Assembly: GCA_963823515.1 (NCBI GenBank)
Contig: CAWGMB010000002.1
Coordinates: 310,001 to 374,000 of the forward strand
DNA length: 64,000 nt
Origin: Miltoncostaea sp963823515
Lineage (GTDB): Bacteria; Actinomycetota; Thermoleophilia; Miltoncostaeales; Miltoncostaeaceae
Direction of reading: 5' to 3'
The notes under the pieces were generated by a model that saw only the letters and a program-made list of their open reading frames with translations, was not told where the DNA came from and did no database searches. Both the position numbers and the translations under genes were made by a program. Below are positions 39,702-47,654 of the stretch, in pieces; the first letter of the stretch is position 1; every line of letters starts with the position of its first letter.

Positions 39702-40502
39702 CTAGGCGGCGGCCGAGGCCGGCTGGGACGACCCCGCCTCCTCGTCGTCCGGGTTGTCGCGGGCGGCCGGCGGGAGGAAGCTCCACAGCTTCTCCGCCAG
39801 GATCCGCGGGTTGTCGCCGCTCTGGATGGAGAGGACGCCCTCGATCACCAGCAGGCGCTCGCTGGCCTCCTGGGCGGTCTTCTTCTTCAGCGCGTTGGCG
39901 ATCGGCAGGAAGATGACGTTCGCGGCGGCCACTCCATAGAAGGTCGCGAGGAAGGCCGCGGAGATCGACGGGCCGAGCGTGTCGGGCTGGTCGAGGTGCT
40001 GGAGGACGCCGACGAGCGACAGCACGGTTGCGAGGATGCCGATGGTCGGCGCGAAGGCGCCGCCCTGCTTGAACATGTCCTGGTTCTTGTGGTGGCGCTC
40101 GTCCATCGCGTCGAGCTCGGTCTCGAGGATGTCCTTGACCAGCTCGGGGTCGGTTCCGTCCACTACCAGGCGCACTCCCTTGCCGAGGAAGGGGTCATCG
40201 ACGTCCTTGGCGTCCTCCTCCAGGACCAGCAGCCCCTCACGACGGGCCTTCTCGCTGAAGCCGACCAGGGTCCGGATGAGCTCAGGACGGTTGTCGGGCA
40301 GCTCCTTGAGCGACCCGATGGTCAGCTTGATCATCGAGATGGTCTCCTTCATGCCGAAGGAGGCGATCAGGATGCAGGCGGTGCCACCGACCACCATCAG
40401 GAAGGCCGGCGGGCTGATGATGCCCGCGATCGTGCCGCCCTTCATGAGCATCCCGACGATGATGAAGACCCAGGCACCCACGAGGCCGATGAGAGGCGAC
40501 AT
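39702..40502 (-). CDS. motA: flagellar stator protein MotA
   Basis: 266 residues with four membrane helices: IGLVGAWVFIIVGMLMKGG, SPPAFLMVVGGTACILIASF, then after the cytoplasmic loop (FSEKARREGLLVLEED) FAPTIGILATVLSLVGVLQH and LATFYGVAAANVIFLPIAN. The loop carries the charged residues that meet FliG, and the family proline-glycine pattern is present. The ATG at 40502 lies 23 bases after flbD; motB follows 11 bases after the stop. Confidence 0.96.
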   Translation of the reverse strand: MSPLIGLVGAWVFIIVGMLMKGGTIAGIISPPAFLMVVGGTACILIASFGMKETISMIKLTIGSLKELPDNRPELIRTLVGFSEKARREGLLVLEEDAKDVDDPFLGKGVRLVVDGTDPELVKDILETELDAMDERHHKNQDMFKQGGAFAPTIGILATVLSLVGVLQHLDQPDTLGPSISAAFLATFYGVAAANVIFLPIANALKKKTAQEASERLLVIEGVLSIQSGDNPRILAEKLWSFLPPAARDNPDDEEAGSSQPASAAA

Positions 40503-40525
40503 CTACTGAGCGCTCCCTGTCGGCA

Positions 40526-40744
40526 CTAGAGGGTGAGCGGTGCGGCGGCGCGCAGGTGCGTGCCGGACGCCACCAGGCGCCGGTACTCGATGGCGGCGTC
40601 GATGACCTCATCGACCGTCTCCATGACCAGGAGCTGGCGGCGGTCCATCATGATGATGTGCGTGTCTGGGGTTGCCTCGATCGTGAGGATGAGATCCGCG
40701 TTGAGCGTCATCTCTTCTCCGTTGAGGCGGTGCAGGGTGATCAC
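40526..40744 (-). CDS. flbD: FlbD-family flagellar protein
   Basis: 72 residues: ITLHRLNGEEMTLNADLILT, then a strand-rich middle (IIMMDRRQLLVMETVDEV) and a short helix (EVIDAAIEYRR). Typical of the small FlbD family (not the Caulobacter NtrC-type FlbD) found between flgE and motA in Firmicutes and other flagellates; its exact role is unknown. GTG start 40744, with GGAGG just upstream. Driven by the sigma-28-type promoter at 40803. Confidence 0.9.
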   Translation of the reverse strand: MITLHRLNGEEMTLNADLILTIEATPDTHIIMMDRRQLLVMETVDEVIDAAIEYRRLVASGTHLRAAAPLTL

Positions 40745-40802
40745 TTCATCCTCCGGTGCGAGGGCGGGCCGGTGACCGGCGAGGGGCCTTTACGCCCCCC
40801 GC

Positions 40803-40829
40803 TTATCGGTCATCCGGCCCGCCGGTTGA
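40803..40829 (-). promoter_or_regulatory. sigma-28 (FliA) type promoter of flbD-motA-motB-fliL
   Basis: Minus strand TCAA-N15-ACCGATAA, preceded by C (CTCAA), in the 115-base gap between flgE and flbD. Expected leader about 50 bases. It would separate stator expression from hook-gene expression. Confidence 0.7.
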
Positions 40830-40859
40830 GCGGCGCGTCAGGCCGCGTGCATCAGCTGC

Positions 40860-41717
40860 TTATCGCTTGAGGTTGACCAGCTCCTGGAGCATGTCGTCGG
40901 AGGTGGTGATCGCCCGGGAGTTCGCCTGGAAACCGCGCTGGGCGATGATCATGTTGGTGAACTCGAGGGCCAGGTCGACGTTGCTCATCTCGAGCGCGCC
41001 GGGCACCAGGGTGCCGTGGCCGGCCGCGCCGCCGGGAGCCCCGTTCACCGCGGGGCCCGAGTTGTTGGAGGCCCGGTAGAGGTTGTCGCCGAGACGCTCG
41101 AGGCCGGGGGCGTTGGCGAACTTCGCCAGATCGAGGGTGCCGATGGCCGTGGTGACGCCGGCGGCGCTGATGCTGGAGACCGCGCCGGCGGCGTCCACGT
41201 TGATCGCGGCCGTCGTGGCCGGGTCCACCTGGAGACGGCCGATGTTGCCGGTGGCCGCGACCGTGCCGAGGACGTACTGGCCCTTGGTGGTCACCAGGTA
41301 GCCCTGGCTGTCGAACGAGAAGTTGCCGGCGCGGGTGTACTGCTCGCCGCCGCCGGTCACGTCGTTGCCGCCGACGCCGCCGAAGGTCGAGCCCGGGGCG
41401 GCGACCCGGAAGAAGCCGTCGCCCTGGATCATCATGTCCGTGACGACCCCGGTGCTCTGCGAGTTGCCCTGGGTCATCAGCGTGTCGATCGAGTTGAGCG
41501 ACATCCCGAGGCCCACCTGGCGCGGGTTGGTGCCGCCGAGGCTCGGCGGCACCGGCGCGCCGGCACCGGAGAGGTTCTGGTACAGGGAGTCCTTGAAGGT
41601 CGTGCGCTGGGCCTTGTACCCGAACGTGTTGACGTTCGAGATGTTGGAGGCCAGGACGTCCATCATGGTCTGGTGGTTCCTGAGGCCGGATACGGCCGCG
41701 AACATCGAGCGCATCAT
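40860..41717 (-). CDS. flgE: flagellar hook protein (FlgE/FlgG family)
   Basis: 285 residues. The N-terminal rod motif MFAAVSGLRNHQTMMDVLAS with NISNVNTFGYKAQR, and a C-terminal LEFTNMIIAQRGFQANSRAI, are shared by hook and distal-rod proteins. The short length fits the FlgE of Bacillus type; FlgG cannot be excluded from sequence alone. Its place after flgD and before flbD favours the hook protein. AAGGAAA lies about 9 bases before the start; a second ATG follows at once. Confidence 0.88.
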   Translation of the reverse strand: MMRSMFAAVSGLRNHQTMMDVLASNISNVNTFGYKAQRTTFKDSLYQNLSGAGAPVPPSLGGTNPRQVGLGMSLNSIDTLMTQGNSQSTGVVTDMMIQGDGFFRVAAPGSTFGGVGGNDVTGGGEQYTRAGNFSFDSQGYLVTTKGQYVLGTVAATGNIGRLQVDPATTAAINVDAAGAVSSISAAGVTTAIGTLDLAKFANAPGLERLGDNLYRASNNSGPAVNGAPGGAAGHGTLVPGALEMSNVDLALEFTNMIIAQRGFQANSRAITTSDDMLQELVNLKR

Positions 41718-41809
41718 GGGGGTGGGTTTCCTTTCCCGTGGGTGTCGCCCGGACCCCCTCCATGAGGTCCAGCCCGGGCGGCGAGATATCCGTGGTGCGG
41801 TTCCTGTGG

Positions 41810-42208
41810 CTAGCCGAGGACCGCGCTGTCGATATTGGTGAACACCTGGTCACGCATCCCTGCCTGATCGACCGCGGTGATCACGGTGCGGTTGGTGACC
41901 GACACCACGAACGCCATCCGGTCGGCGAGCACGAGGCTCTCGCGCCCGCCCTTGGCGGCCAGCTTGTCCACCGCGCCCTCGAGCCGCTGCTGCAGCTCCG
42001 GGGTGACGGCGATCTGGCGCTGTGAGAGTCGCTGTGCGGCGTGGGCGCTCCAGCGCACGGCGCCGGGGGCCTCCGTCGGCTGCAGCTTCTTGGAGAGGAT
42101 CTGATCGAACCCGGCCGCCGCCGGAGCGCCCGCGCGTGCGGGCGGCTTCGCGGCCGCCGCACCCGTGACCGGGCCGAGCGGCGCGATCGATGGGCGGTCG
42201 GTGCTCAC
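41810..42208 (-). CDS. flagellar operon protein of the TIGR02530 type
   Basis: 132 residues with a Pro/Ala-rich start and a conserved second half: WSAHAAQRLSQRQIAVTPEL, LEGAVDKLAAKGGRESLVLA, MAFVVSVTNRTVITAVDQAG. This is the small family often found between flgD and flgE in Firmicutes-type flagellar operons; function unknown. GTG 42208 overlaps the flgD stop (GTGA). Confidence 0.88.
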   Translation of the reverse strand: MSTDRPSIAPLGPVTGAAAAKPPARAGAPAAAGFDQILSKKLQPTEAPGAVRWSAHAAQRLSQRQIAVTPELQQRLEGAVDKLAAKGGRESLVLADRMAFVVSVTNRTVITAVDQAGMRDQVFTNIDSAVLG

Positions 42209-42627
42209 GCGCCGACCGTGCTGATGAGCGAGGGGTCCACCAGGACGCCGTCCACGATGAGGCTCATCGTGCCGCCGCTCATGGACAGGCTCTGCACCCG
42301 TCCCGCGATGATGTCGGCGCCGCCCAGGGGCGTGTAGGTGACGCTCTTGCCGATCAGCGAGGAGCCCTGAGCGAGCTGGCTGCTCATCGCGAGCGCCTTC
42401 ATGCTCTGGGCCATCGTCGTGGTCTGCTCGAGCTGCGAGAACTGCGCCATCTGCCCGATGAACTCGGTGTCCTTCATGGGCTCGAGCGGGTTCTGGCTGG
42501 TCATCTGGCTCGCGAGGATCTTCAGGAAGCCCTGCGACGAGAAGATGTCAACCTGCTTGGGCGTGGCCGGGACGGCCGGGGTCGGCGAGAACGTGCCGCT
42601 GACCGGGCCGGTGATGGGATCTGCCAT
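42205..42627 (-). CDS. flgD: hook capping/scaffold protein FlgD (short form)
   Basis: 140 residues from ATG 42627. The FlgD N-terminal domain is clear: FLKILASQMTSQNPLEPMKD and TEFIGQMAQFSQLEQTTTMA. After it follow GKSVTYTPLGGADIIAGRVQ and a small beta domain. The large C-terminal domain of enteric FlgD is absent, as in Firmicutes-type copies. It caps the growing hook. Located between fliK and the TIGR02530-type gene. Confidence 0.93.
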   Translation of the reverse strand: MADPITGPVSGTFSPTPAVPATPKQVDIFSSQGFLKILASQMTSQNPLEPMKDTEFIGQMAQFSQLEQTTTMAQSMKALAMSSQLAQGSSLIGKSVTYTPLGGADIIAGRVQSLSMSGGTMSLIVDGVLVDPSLISTVGA

Positions 42628-42637
42628 TGCTCCTCCC

Positions 42638-44125
42638 CTACGCGAGGATGTCGAGGCGGGCGGGCGAGCCCGCACCGGACGATGTGGTGGTCCCGGAGAC
42701 GGCCGGGGTCCCGTCTGCTTCGAGCACCTCGCCCGTGAGGGCGCCGTCCTCCGGCTGGGACGAGGACTGCGCGTCGCGCGGGTCCTGCCCCTGGTAGGCG
42801 ACGTCGAGGTTGTCGAGCGAGTAGCCGAGGTCCCCCAGCGCCGAGCCGAGGTGTGCCATCGACTGCTGCAGCATCCGTGCCGCTTCGGGACGGTCGGCGA
42901 TGATCTGGGCCTGCATGATCCCGTCGTTCATCGTGACGCGGATCGTCAGGTGCCCGAGATCGGCCGGGCGCAGGTTGAGGACGAGCTCGCGCCCGCCCTC
43001 GCGCACGGCCATGTGCACCCGCGTCCCGAGCTCGCGGGCGAGCTCGTGGGGCGTGGTGAGCCCACCACCCGAGCGCACGATCCCCGCGAGGGGATCGGCC
43101 TGGGTGAGGGGCTGCGCCGGCGCCGGGGCGACGGAGCCCGCCGGCGCGCTCGGGCTGGTGGCCGCCGCCGGGGCGGCGTCCTGGACCTGCGGACGCGTCG
43201 TTGCGGGCAGGGCCTTGTCGGCGGCGGGGGCCGGGGTGGCCGCCGGGCCGGCCGGCACCTGGGGCTGAGCATCCTGCTCGAGCCCGCCGCCCATGGTTCC
43301 GGACGGTGCGGTGCCGATCGTGAGGGTGAGCGTGGCGGCCGGAGCGGTAGTCGATCCACTCGAAGCCGGGCCGACGGGCGGCGCGGGAACCGAGATCGCG
43401 GCGTCGGCGGTGGCCGTCGGATTCGACTGCGCCACCGCGGTGGCAACCGACGCGACCACCGGAGCCGGCGTCGCGACGCCGGCGGCGGGGGTCGTGACGG
43501 CGGGGGTGCTCGTGGGCGGCGCGACGGGGATGCCCGACGCGGCCGCAGCCGGGGTGACCGGGGCCGGGGCCGGGGTGACCGGGGCCGGGGCCGGGGCCGG
43601 GGCCGGGGTGACCGGGGCCCGCGTCGCGGCGGACGCCTCGACCTGCGCCTCGGTCATGGGGATGATCGGCGCGACGCCCCCGTTCCCGTCCAGGCGCGCC
43701 GGGACGAGGCCGGCGATCGGCTGGGGCGGCGACGCGGCCTCGGCCGTCTCGGCGGCCTCCTGATTCCCGCAGGCCCCGTGGGCCGGCGGGGCGAGCGCAG
43801 GTGCGTCGGTCGTGGTCGCCGTCTCGGGCGCCACGGGGGCGTCGGCCACTGCGGTCGTCTCTTCCTGCGAGGCGCCGGCGTCGGCGGCGGCCTCTTGGTG
43901 CAGCTCCCCTTTCCGGGGTCCGGCTGCGTGCCTGTGTGTATGGGCCTCTGCGTGGCGTGCGTCCGACGAGGCAGGTGTCCTGCGGCGCTCGAGAGCGGCC
44001 GTGAAACCCCTGTCATCCGTCTCGCGGTGAGCGGCCATGGCCTTGTCGCCACAGGCGCCCCCAGTCGAGGCGGATCCTCCTCGGCTCGCAACCGCCACCG
44101 GCGGCCCGAGCTGGGCATAGGTCAT
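42638..44125 (-). CDS. fliK: flagellar hook-length control protein FliK
   Basis: 495 residues. A long, low-complexity Pro/Ala/Thr-rich N-terminal ruler region (about 60-370) includes repeats of APAPVTPAPAPVTP; the conserved C-terminal hook-length domain follows: RVHMAVREGGRELVLNLRPA, DLGHLTIRVTMNDGIMQAQI, ARMLQQSMAHLGSALGDLGY. The C-domain switches FlhB specificity. An 88-base gap separates it from fliJ. Confidence 0.9.
   Translation of the reverse strand: MTYAQLGPPVAVASRGGSASTGGACGDKAMAAHRETDDRGFTAALERRRTPASSDARHAEAHTHRHAAGPRKGELHQEAAADAGASQEETTAVADAPVAPETATTTDAPALAPPAHGACGNQEAAETAEAASPPQPIAGLVPARLDGNGGVAPIIPMTEAQVEASAATRAPVTPAPAPAPAPVTPAPAPVTPAAAASGIPVAPPTSTPAVTTPAAGVATPAPVVASVATAVAQSNPTATADAAISVPAPPVGPASSGSTTAPAATLTLTIGTAPSGTMGGGLEQDAQPQVPAGPAATPAPAADKALPATTRPQVQDAAPAAATSPSAPAGSVAPAPAQPLTQADPLAGIVRSGGGLTTPHELARELGTRVHMAVREGGRELVLNLRPADLGHLTIRVTMNDGIMQAQIIADRPEAARMLQQSMAHLGSALGDLGYSLDNLDVAYQGQDPRDAQSSSQPEDGALTGEVLEADGTPAVSGTTTSSGAGSPARLDILA
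43553..43620 (+). repeat. GGGGCC hexamer repeats inside fliK
   Basis: Plus-strand runs of GGGGCCGGGGCC broken by GTGACC units, antisense to the APAPVTP-coding stretch of fliK. At least nine G4 runs in under 70 bases, a G-quadruplex-prone and slippage-prone tract. Confidence 0.7.
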
Positions 44126-44213
44126 CTCATCGACACCGTCCCTCCTTGTCGGTCAACGCGTTCCTCACCTTTCATCGGCAGATGGCCGGTGAATCCGGAG
44201 TCCGGCGCCACGC

Positions 44214-44669
44214 TCACGCGGCGACGCCGGGGCGGCGGGTCGCGCGGCGCATGGCGAGCTCGTCGAGCTCGATGCCCTCGAGCCGCAGGCCCTCGACACG
44301 GTGGCGCTCGAGCGCGGTCGCCCGCAGCTGGGTGAGCGCCTCGCGCTCCTGGCTCGCGCGGACCAGGTCGGCGCGCCGCTCGTCGGCGACGACGGCGAGG
44401 CCCTCCGCGGTGGCCCGCTCGTGGTCGGCGCGGGCCCGCATCAGGGCGAGGCCCTCGTGTCCCGCGCGCAACCGGTCGAGCTCGACCGTCTCGTCCAGGA
44501 GGGCGCGCAGCGCAGCGAGGGAGCTCTCCACGGCCCGCTCCGCGGCCACGGCCCGCTCCTGCTGCGCGGCCACGGCGGCCATCGCCTGGGCCAGCTCCTG
44601 CTTCATCAGGTCCTCACGCCGCGAGCGATGGTCCAGGACCTGCTCGAGACGGAATTTGAAGCGTGCCAT
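44214..44669 (-). CDS. fliJ: flagellar export chaperone FliJ
   Basis: 151 residues from ATG 44669 (MARFKFRLEQVLDHRSRRED), a near-continuous coiled coil (about 10-130; AVAAQQERAVAAERAVESSL) as in FliJ, the central stalk of the export ATPase. Normally fliJ follows fliI directly; here 3 kb of unrelated genes lie between them. It has a weak sigma-28-like promoter ending 8 bases before its ATG and an array of 12-bp palindromes upstream, so it now starts its own transcript with fliK and flgD. Confidence 0.85.
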   Translation of the reverse strand: MARFKFRLEQVLDHRSRREDLMKQELAQAMAAVAAQQERAVAAERAVESSLAALRALLDETVELDRLRAGHEGLALMRARADHERATAEGLAVVADERRADLVRASQEREALTQLRATALERHRVEGLRLEGIELDELAMRRATRRPGVAA

Positions 44670-44677
44670 TGCCCCAA

Positions 44678-44705
44678 CCATCGGCCGGGGGGCGGGGAAC
44701 CTTGA
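44678..44705 (-). promoter_or_regulatory. possible sigma-28-like promoter of fliJ
   Basis: Minus strand TCAA-N16-GCCGATGG; one base more than the 15-base spacing of the other sites. The -10 ends 8 bases before the fliJ ATG, as at fliM. Confidence 0.4.
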
Positions 44706-44714
44706 TGGAGGCAC

Positions 44715-44790
44715 GTCCACTTGGACGCGCGCCCGAGGTCCATTCGGACACGGGGGTCCATTTGGACCGAGGGCTCAGGTCCATTTGGAC
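44715..44790 (-). repeat. array of four 12-bp palindromes upstream of fliJ, cluster 2
   Basis: GTCCACTTGGAC (44715), GTCCATTCGGAC (44738), GTCCATTTGGAC (44756) and GTCCATTTGGAC (44779), start-to-start 23, 18 and 23 bases. Same core and 23-base step as the pairs at 18,117-18,283. They lie directly upstream of the fliJ promoter candidate. No gene is seen between 44,791 and 44,979. Confidence 0.75.
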
Positions 44791-44979
44791 ACCCCGCCCG
44801 CGAGCGCCCCGAGAAGGCCCCGCGAAATGAGATCCCCCGCCACGGCGGAGTCGCCCGCCAGAGCCGTCTCATCGATCGCACCGGCGCAGAGGTCCTCCGC
44901 GCCGGTGCGCTACGGCGTCACGCCCCCCGGGCCACGGCCCTGCGCTACGGGAACGTGCCCCCGGAACGCATGCGGCAGC

Positions 44980-45390
44980 TCAGCTGGCGGAAGCGCCCGC
45001 CGCTGCCGTCGCCGCCTGGGCGAGCCCTCCAACCCTCACGACGTCGCGCATCGAGAGGATGCCGACCAGATCCGATCCCTCGAAGACGAGGACGTGGCGC
45101 ACTCCGTGCTTGGTCATGAGGGTGGCGGCGTCGGAGATCGGCCACCCCGGGGCGGCGGTGACGACCTCGCCGGTCATGTGCTCCTCGACGTAGGCGATCG
45201 CGGGATCGCGGCCGGCGGCGACGGCGCGCAGGAGGTCGCGCTCGGTGACGACGGCGGGACCGGGAAGGCTGCCGTCGATCACCACCGCGGCGCCGGTGCG
45301 GTGCTGCACCATGCGCTTGGCCGCCTGCTCGAGGGTGTGCTCGGGGCCCACGATCGCGCTGATGGGGCTCATCGCGTCCTTGACCTTCAT
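44980..45390 (-). CDS. CBS-domain pair protein
   Basis: 136 residues from ATG 45390, two CBS motifs: about 5-60 (KDAMSPISAIVGPEHTLEQA, GPAVVTERDLLRAVAAGRD) and about 70-123 (VVTAAPGWPISDAATLMTKH, VLVFEGSDLVGILSMRDVVR). A stand-alone CBS pair usually binds adenine nucleotides as a sensor or subunit. It interrupts the fliI-fliJ order together with acuC-like and copC; no link to motility is shown. GAGAGG lies 3 to 9 bases before the start. Confidence 0.88.
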   Translation of the reverse strand: MKVKDAMSPISAIVGPEHTLEQAAKRMVQHRTGAAVVIDGSLPGPAVVTERDLLRAVAAGRDPAIAYVEEHMTGEVVTAAPGWPISDAATLMTKHGVRHVLVFEGSDLVGILSMRDVVRVGGLAQAATAAAGASAS

Positions 45391-45497
45391 GGGCCTCTCC
45401 CTCGTTACGATTGTTGCTAAGTCGTGAGGATGCCATGCGGGCACCAGCGCCGCAACCCGCCAGGCGGCGGCGGACCCCGCCCCCCGGGCCGGCCGTC

Positions 45498-45503
45498 TAG
45501 GAT
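45498..45503 (+). promoter_or_regulatory. -10 hexamer of the acuC-like gene, leaderless type
   Basis: TAGGAT, 6 bases, then ATG 45510. Confidence 0.55.
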
Positions 45504-45509
45504 CGCCCG

Positions 45510-46670
45510 ATGCCTCCGGATACCGCGTTCGTCTACGGGCCCCACCTGCAGGACTACAACCCGAGCGACGACGCCGAGCGCCCCCTGCGGCGCGAGCTCG
45601 GCATCGAGCTGATCCGCGCCTACGGCCTGCTCGAGCGTCCCGGCGTGCGCTCGATCGTCCCGCGCCCCGCCACCGACGCCGAGCTGATGGGCGTCCACGA
45701 CCCCGGCTACATCGAGGCCGTCAAGCGCTACAGCGCCGACCCCGCGCTGGCCGCCGAGCCCGAGGCGCGGGCGTGGGGGTTCCAGGACGGCGACACGATC
45801 GCGCGCGAGGGCATGCACGAGGCGGCCGCGGCCGCGGCCGGCGCCGCCCTCACCGGGGCCATCGAGATCTGGGAGGGCCGGGCGCTGCAGGCCTTCTGCC
45901 CCGCTCCGGCCGGCCTTCACCACGCCATGGCCAACCGGGCCTCGGGGATGTGCATCTACAACGACGCGGCCGTCGCGATCGCCGCCCTGCTCGAGCGCGG
46001 CGCCGAGCGGATCGCCTACATCGACGTCGACGCCCACCACGGCAACGGCGTTCAGTGGATCTTCTACGAGGACCCGCGGGTGCTCACGTGCTCGGTCCAC
46101 GAGAGCGGGCGCTACCTCTACCCCGGCACCGGCGGCCTGGCCGAGCGCGGCGCCGGCGCCGGGGAGGGCACGGCGCTGAACATCCCGCTGCCACCCTACG
46201 CCGCGGACACGTCCTATCTGCGCGCCTTCGACGAGGTCGTGGCACCCGCGGTGCGCCGCTTCCGCCCGGAGGTGGTGGTGACGATGACCGGCGTCGATCC
46301 GCACCACACCGACCCGATGGCGCACCTGCAGGTGACCACAGCCGCATTCCGGCGGCTGAACACGGCCATGCGCGACCTCGCCTTCGACGCCGCCGAGGGC
46401 AGGTGGTTGGTGGTGACCGGCGGCGGCTACAACATCGATCTGCTCGCGCGGCTCTGGGCCTACCTGCTGGCCTGCATGGTCAACGTGGAGCTGCCCGACC
46501 GGATCCCGGAAGGTTGGCTGGCGATGGCGCGCGAACGGGCCGGGCGCGAGTTCACCCCGATCCTCTCGGGCGACACGCCCCGCGCGGTGGACGAGCACCA
46601 GATCGCCCGCGCCGAGGCGGAGGCGTTCGAGACGATCGCCGTGGCGCGCGACCTGCACGGGATCCGCTGA
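45510..46670 (+). CDS. AcuC-like histone-deacetylase-family protein
   Basis: 386-residue zinc-dependent deacetylase fold. Active-site motifs: CPAPAGLHHAMANRASG (tandem His), AYIDVDAHHGNGVQWIFYED (zinc-binding Asp and His), TMTGVDPHHTDPMAHLQVT (second zinc Asp) and VTGGGYNIDLLARLW. AcuC in Bacillus deacetylates acetyl-CoA synthetase; here no acs or acuA gene is nearby, so the substrate is unknown. Leaderless-type start. The stop overlaps the ATG of a decayed cupin gene. Confidence 0.9.
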   Translation: MPPDTAFVYGPHLQDYNPSDDAERPLRRELGIELIRAYGLLERPGVRSIVPRPATDAELMGVHDPGYIEAVKRYSADPALAAEPEARAWGFQDGDTIAREGMHEAAAAAAGAALTGAIEIWEGRALQAFCPAPAGLHHAMANRASGMCIYNDAAVAIAALLERGAERIAYIDVDAHHGNGVQWIFYEDPRVLTCSVHESGRYLYPGTGGLAERGAGAGEGTALNIPLPPYAADTSYLRAFDEVVAPAVRRFRPEVVVTMTGVDPHHTDPMAHLQVTTAAFRRLNTAMRDLAFDAAEGRWLVVTGGGYNIDLLARLWAYLLACMVNVELPDRIPEGWLAMARERAGREFTPILSGDTPRAVDEHQIARAEAEAFETIAVARDLHGIR

Positions 46671-47176
46671 TGGACGAGCGCGGGCGCCCCGCAGACATCG
46701 ACGCGCCGGACTGCACGAGCTCCGCGAGCGTGACGGGTTCCGCGCGCGGCGGGCGCGACTCGGGCGGCGCATCGGAAGCGAGCGGCTCGGCCTCGGCATG
46801 TGGGAGATCCCCCCGGGCCAGGCCGCCCACCCGCACCACGCCCACCTCACCGACAAGGAGATCGCCGTCGTCCTCACCGGCCACCTCGCCCTCGGCGCGG
46901 TGGTGCGCTTCCCGCGCGGAGAGGCCGGGGCGCACCGGGTAGCCGACCGCACCGGCGCACACGCCGACGCCGAGCGCCAACGGCGAGCCGGACGTGGTGC
47001 TCCACCCGGACTCCGAGGAGATCGGCGTGGCCGAGAGGCGCCCGGACGACTCGGGCCCGTCCGTCCGCTCCCGCGACGGCGACGCGGTCGGCTACCGGGA
47101 GGGCGAGGCGCCACCCGATCGACCCGCCGGTCTGGCGGCGACGACCGCGGGCGGCCCCTCCGGGGGCCACGACTAG
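46670..47176 (+). pseudogene. cupin-domain protein, decayed
   Basis: Similarity to small cupins runs through at least three frames. Pieces: MDERGRPADIDAP at an ATG sharing a base with the acuC-like stop; LHELRERDGFRARRARLGRR and MWEIPPGQAAHPHHAHLTDK (the His-rich metal motif); VVRFPRGEAGAHRVADRTGA; and GEPDVVLHPDSEEIGVAERR to the stop near 47,176. The middle seems shortened between LTGHLAL and VVRFP, losing part of the barrel. Frame changes plus a deletion point to real decay. Confidence 0.7.
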
Positions 47177-47179
47177 GAT
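47174..47179 (+). promoter_or_regulatory. -10 hexamer of copC, leaderless type
   Basis: TAGGAT, 7 bases, then ATG 47187. Confidence 0.5.
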
Positions 47180-47186
47180 CACCGGG

Positions 47187-47654
47187 ATGCCACCGCGCCA
47201 CCGACCCGCACTCCGCGCCCCGGCCGCCGCCCTCGCGGCGGCGGCCATCGTGCTCGCCGGGGCAGCGGCCGCGAGCGCGCACACCGCGCAGGAGGCGACC
47301 GTGCCGGCCGACGGCGCGCGCCTGCGGACGGCGCCCGCGGCCGTCGTCGTGGGCTACTCGGCGCCCGTCGCGGCGGTCGTCGAGTCGTCGGTGCGCCTCG
47401 ACGGCGTTCCGCTGGCCGGCGCCGCGCCGGCGCGCTTGTCGCCCGGCGACGCCTCCCGGGTGCGCATCCCGCTCCCGGCATCCCCCGGCCCGGGACGCGT
47501 CGCCGTCCGGTGGGTGGTCCGATCGGTAGACGGGCACCTCATCGCGGGAACCCTCGGCTTCACCGTCATCGGGGCGCCGCTGGACGAGGAGATCGAGCGC
47601 GTCGCGAAGGCCGTGGGCGCGGCTGCCCGCGCGCTGGGGTCGATCACCGCCTGA
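47187..47654 (+). CDS. copC: CopC-domain copper-resistance protein, secreted
   Basis: 155 residues. A signal peptide (AAALAAAAIVLAGAAAASA) is cleaved before the mature start AHTAQEATVPADGARLRTAP, where the family places its N-terminal copper-binding His. The beta-sandwich follows: VVVGYSAPVAAVVESSVRLD, and VDGHLIAGTLGFTVIG with the second His region. The usual CopD membrane part is absent; a short helical tail (EEIERVAKAVGAAARALGS) ends the protein. Convergent with fliI; its stop lies in a 38-base palindrome. Confidence 0.85.
   Translation: MPPRHRPALRAPAAALAAAAIVLAGAAAASAHTAQEATVPADGARLRTAPAAVVVGYSAPVAAVVESSVRLDGVPLAGAAPARLSPGDASRVRIPLPASPGPGRVAVRWVVRSVDGHLIAGTLGFTVIGAPLDEEIERVAKAVGAAARALGSITA

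Noticed and set aside
44172..44198. GCCGATGA upstream of fliK as another sigma-28 promoter
   Set aside because: No TCAA-like -35 lies 15 or 16 bases away (the sequence there reads CCGG), so only the -10 matches.
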